A program made the translations under genes and the position numbers. The notes under the pieces were generated by a model that was not told where the DNA came from, made no database searches, and saw only the letters and a program-made list of their open reading frames with translations. A stretch of DNA of 51,468 nucleotides from the NCBI GenBank assembly GCA_035534435.1, contig DATLRX010000013.1:1-51468 (forward strand). Reading direction: 5' to 3'. The stretch comes from Palsa-851 sp035534435 (GTDB lineage: Bacteria; Chloroflexota; Dormibacteria; Aeolococcales; Aeolococcaceae). Positions 50,075 to 51,468 of the stretch are shown piece by piece (position 1 is the first letter of the stretch; every line of letters begins with the position of its first letter).

Positions 50075-51007
50075 ATGACCGAGATCGGCCGCCTCGAGGA
50101 CTCGGCGGACCAGCCCTGGACCTGGGACGAGGCGCGCTGGCGCGGGTCCGTGGACCGGGTCCGCGCCGGCAGGCGGTTGGAACCGACAGTCTGGCCCGAC
50201 GGCGCCGAGGTCGCGGTCGCGCTCTCGTTCGACTCGGACCACGAGACGATTCCGCTCCGCAACGCCGAGACGCATCCGGGCAAGCTCTCGCAGGGGGAGT
50301 ACGGTGCTCGCGTCGGCGTTCCACGGGTCCTCCGGCTCCTCGACCATCATCGAGTGCCGGCGACGTTCTTCGTTCCAGCGGTGTCGGCGCTGCTCCACCC
50401 GGAGGAGATCCCCGCATGCGTCGCGGCCGGCCACGAGATCGCGTTGCACGGCTGGATCCACGAGTGGAACACCGCGCTCGACCGTGCCACGGAGCGCGAC
50501 CTGCTGTTCCGCAGCATCGACGTCCTCGAGCGGGTCAGCGGCTCACGGCCGTCCGGCATTCGCACGCCGTCGTGGGATTTCAGCGAGCACACGCTCGATC
50601 TCATTCGCGAAGCGCGGCTCACGTATGACTCGTCGCTGATGGCTGACGACGAACCCTATGAGCTGCTCGCCGCGGGGGAGGCGACGGGCATCGTCGAGAT
50701 CCCGGTGGAGTGGATCCGCGACGACGCCCCGTATCTGACGATGGACCGCTACACCGGCGTCCGCCCGTACACGGCACCGCGCCAGCTCCTGCAGATATGG
50801 ATCGACGAGTTCGACGAGGCGCGTCGACACAACGGGCTCTTCCAGCTCACGATGCATCCGCACCTCATCGGTCATCGGTCCCGGATCGTCGTGCTGGAGC
50901 TGCTGCTCGAGCACATCACCGCGGCCGGGGGTGTCTGGTTCGCGAGCCATGATGAGATCGCAAGGTTGGTGGCTGACTCCCCGGGGCGTCAGACTCCTTC
51001 CCCATGA
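50075..51007 (+). CDS. NodB-type polysaccharide deacetylase family protein
   Basis: A 310-residue CE4/NodB-fold protein. The metal and base motif reads VALSFDSDHETIP, and VPATFFVPAVSALLHPEEIPACVAAGHEIALHGWIHEW holds the HxxxH-like ligands. GIRTPSWDFSEHTLDLI and QLTMHPHLIGHRS complete the barrel. No signal peptide is present, and it looks closest to the cytoplasmic PgdA/allantoinase-like subgroup, so a small amide substrate is as likely as a polymer. ATG 50075 lies seven bases after TATGGT (50062-50067), suggesting leaderless mRNA; ATG 50063, with AAGG upstream, is the alternative. Confidence 0.85.
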   Translation: MTEIGRLEDSADQPWTWDEARWRGSVDRVRAGRRLEPTVWPDGAEVAVALSFDSDHETIPLRNAETHPGKLSQGEYGARVGVPRVLRLLDHHRVPATFFVPAVSALLHPEEIPACVAAGHEIALHGWIHEWNTALDRATERDLLFRSIDVLERVSGSRPSGIRTPSWDFSEHTLDLIREARLTYDSSLMADDEPYELLAAGEATGIVEIPVEWIRDDAPYLTMDRYTGVRPYTAPRQLLQIWIDEFDEARRHNGLFQLTMHPHLIGHRSRIVVLELLLEHITAAGGVWFASHDEIARLVADSPGRQTPSP

Positions 51008-51468
51008 GCTACCAGGCAACGCTCGAAAGCTGGCACGAGTTCTACGCGATCCTGGCGACGGCCGCAGCGAGCCTCGTCGGGCTGCTGTTCGTCGGGCTGT
51101 CGCTGCACCTGCGCGTGGTGATCACCCACCCCGAGGTGCGTGCTCTCGCGCGCATGACGCTGACCAGCTTCGGATTGACACTCGTCGCATCGCTGTTCAT
51201 GGTGATCCCCGAGACAGCACCGGCCAACACGGGCATTGAGCTGCTCATCCTCGGCATCGTCGGCGTGCTGCTCATCATCCGCAGTCTCGTCTCCGGCGCG
51301 CGAACCGAGGAGCGCGCCATCACGTTTCTGCGGCTCCTGTTGCGGTTCGGGCTCCTCGCGCTGAACTTCGCAGGCGTCAGCGCCGCGGGAGGGTTCCTCC
51401 TCGCCGGCGACTATCGGAGTGCGTTGAACGCGCTCGTGATCGTCGCCATCTTCCTGGTCGTGCTGTCA
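51004..51468 (+). CDS. Membrane protein, incomplete at the window end
   Basis: The first 155 residues of a membrane protein whose start overlaps the deacetylase stop by four bases (ATGA). An N-terminal LESWHEFYAILATAAASLVGLLFVGLSL helix is followed by helices around TSFGLTLVASLFMVI, GIELLILGIVGVLLII, LRFGLLALNFAGVSAAGGFLL and ALNALVIVAIFLVV. The pattern WHEFYxxxATAAASLVGLLFVGLS recurs in uncharacterised bacterial membrane proteins. The function is unknown, and the gene runs off the window. Confidence 0.8.
   Translation, partial: MSYQATLESWHEFYAILATAAASLVGLLFVGLSLHLRVVITHPEVRALARMTLTSFGLTLVASLFMVIPETAPANTGIELLILGIVGVLLIIRSLVSGARTEERAITFLRLLLRFGLLALNFAGVSAAGGFLLAGDYRSALNALVIVAIFLVVLS

Noticed and set aside
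1..51468. Search by eye for insertion sequences, integrases, phage genes, CRISPR repeats, toxin-antitoxin or defence systems
   Set aside because: No transposase or integrase motifs, regularly spaced repeats or defence-type domains were seen. All recognisable genes are metabolic, transport, stress, repair or membrane genes.

Overview
The window is GC-rich chromosomal DNA of a free-living bacterium. No rRNA, tRNA, insertion sequence, phage gene or CRISPR array was found. Genes are tightly packed, with many ATGA or GTGA stop/start overlaps. The lineage is suggested by a combination of features: LysW-dependent alpha-aminoadipate lysine synthesis, a short HisG paired with HisZ, an F420-type (Ddn-like) oxidoreductase, the small membrane families DUF6131, DUF6458 and DUF6629, and several start codons preceded at 6-7 nt by a -10 box (leaderless transcription). 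This fits a soil or freshwater Chloroflexota/Dormibacterota-type lineage, or another deep terrabacterial group. That assignment is an inference.

Layout. 1-475: no gene recognised. 476-3329: orphan NarL-type sensor kinase and a DUF6629 membrane protein. 3426-10545: stress-related block with a DUF72 protein, the peroxide operon furA-katG, a Ddn-like protein, a DinB-like protein, an autoregulated marR-MFS pair and a 1-Cys peroxiredoxin. 10725-15172: oligopeptidase B, cupin, DUF1801, an S51 peptidase, a truncated response regulator, and two tiny membrane proteins behind a strong hairpin.

15354-22337 (minus strand): lysine operon hcs-homoaconitase large-small-lysW-lysX-lysK-lysY-lysZ. It is headed by a 23-codon leader peptide with tandem Lys codons and competing hairpins ending in an intrinsic terminator, which looks like a complete attenuator. 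22377-29740 (plus strand): divergent histidine operon hisC-Z-G-D-B-H-A-F-I. Genes for HisE and HisN, and for homoisocitrate dehydrogenase, LysN and LysJ, are not in the window. 29790-31856: UvrD-like helicase.

32040-43287: two divergent catabolic operons. The minus one carries proline iminopeptidase, an SDR, a glutamine-synthetase-like gamma-glutamyl ligase, an aldehyde dehydrogenase and a GH127 glycosidase. The plus one carries an amino-acid/amine permease, an SDR, an alpha/beta hydrolase and a secreted hydrolase. Together they resemble a gamma-glutamylation route for an amine or amino alcohol.

43352-49995 (minus strand): COG3375 GNAT, M20 hydrolase, N-acyl/N-succinyl amino acid racemase, APC permease, acetamidase/formamidase and a P1 (DmpA) peptidase. 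The first three match the known three-enzyme D-to-L amino acid conversion route, and the rest suggest scavenging of amidated or D-amino-acid compounds. 50075 to the end: a NodB-type deacetylase and the start of a membrane protein that runs off the window.
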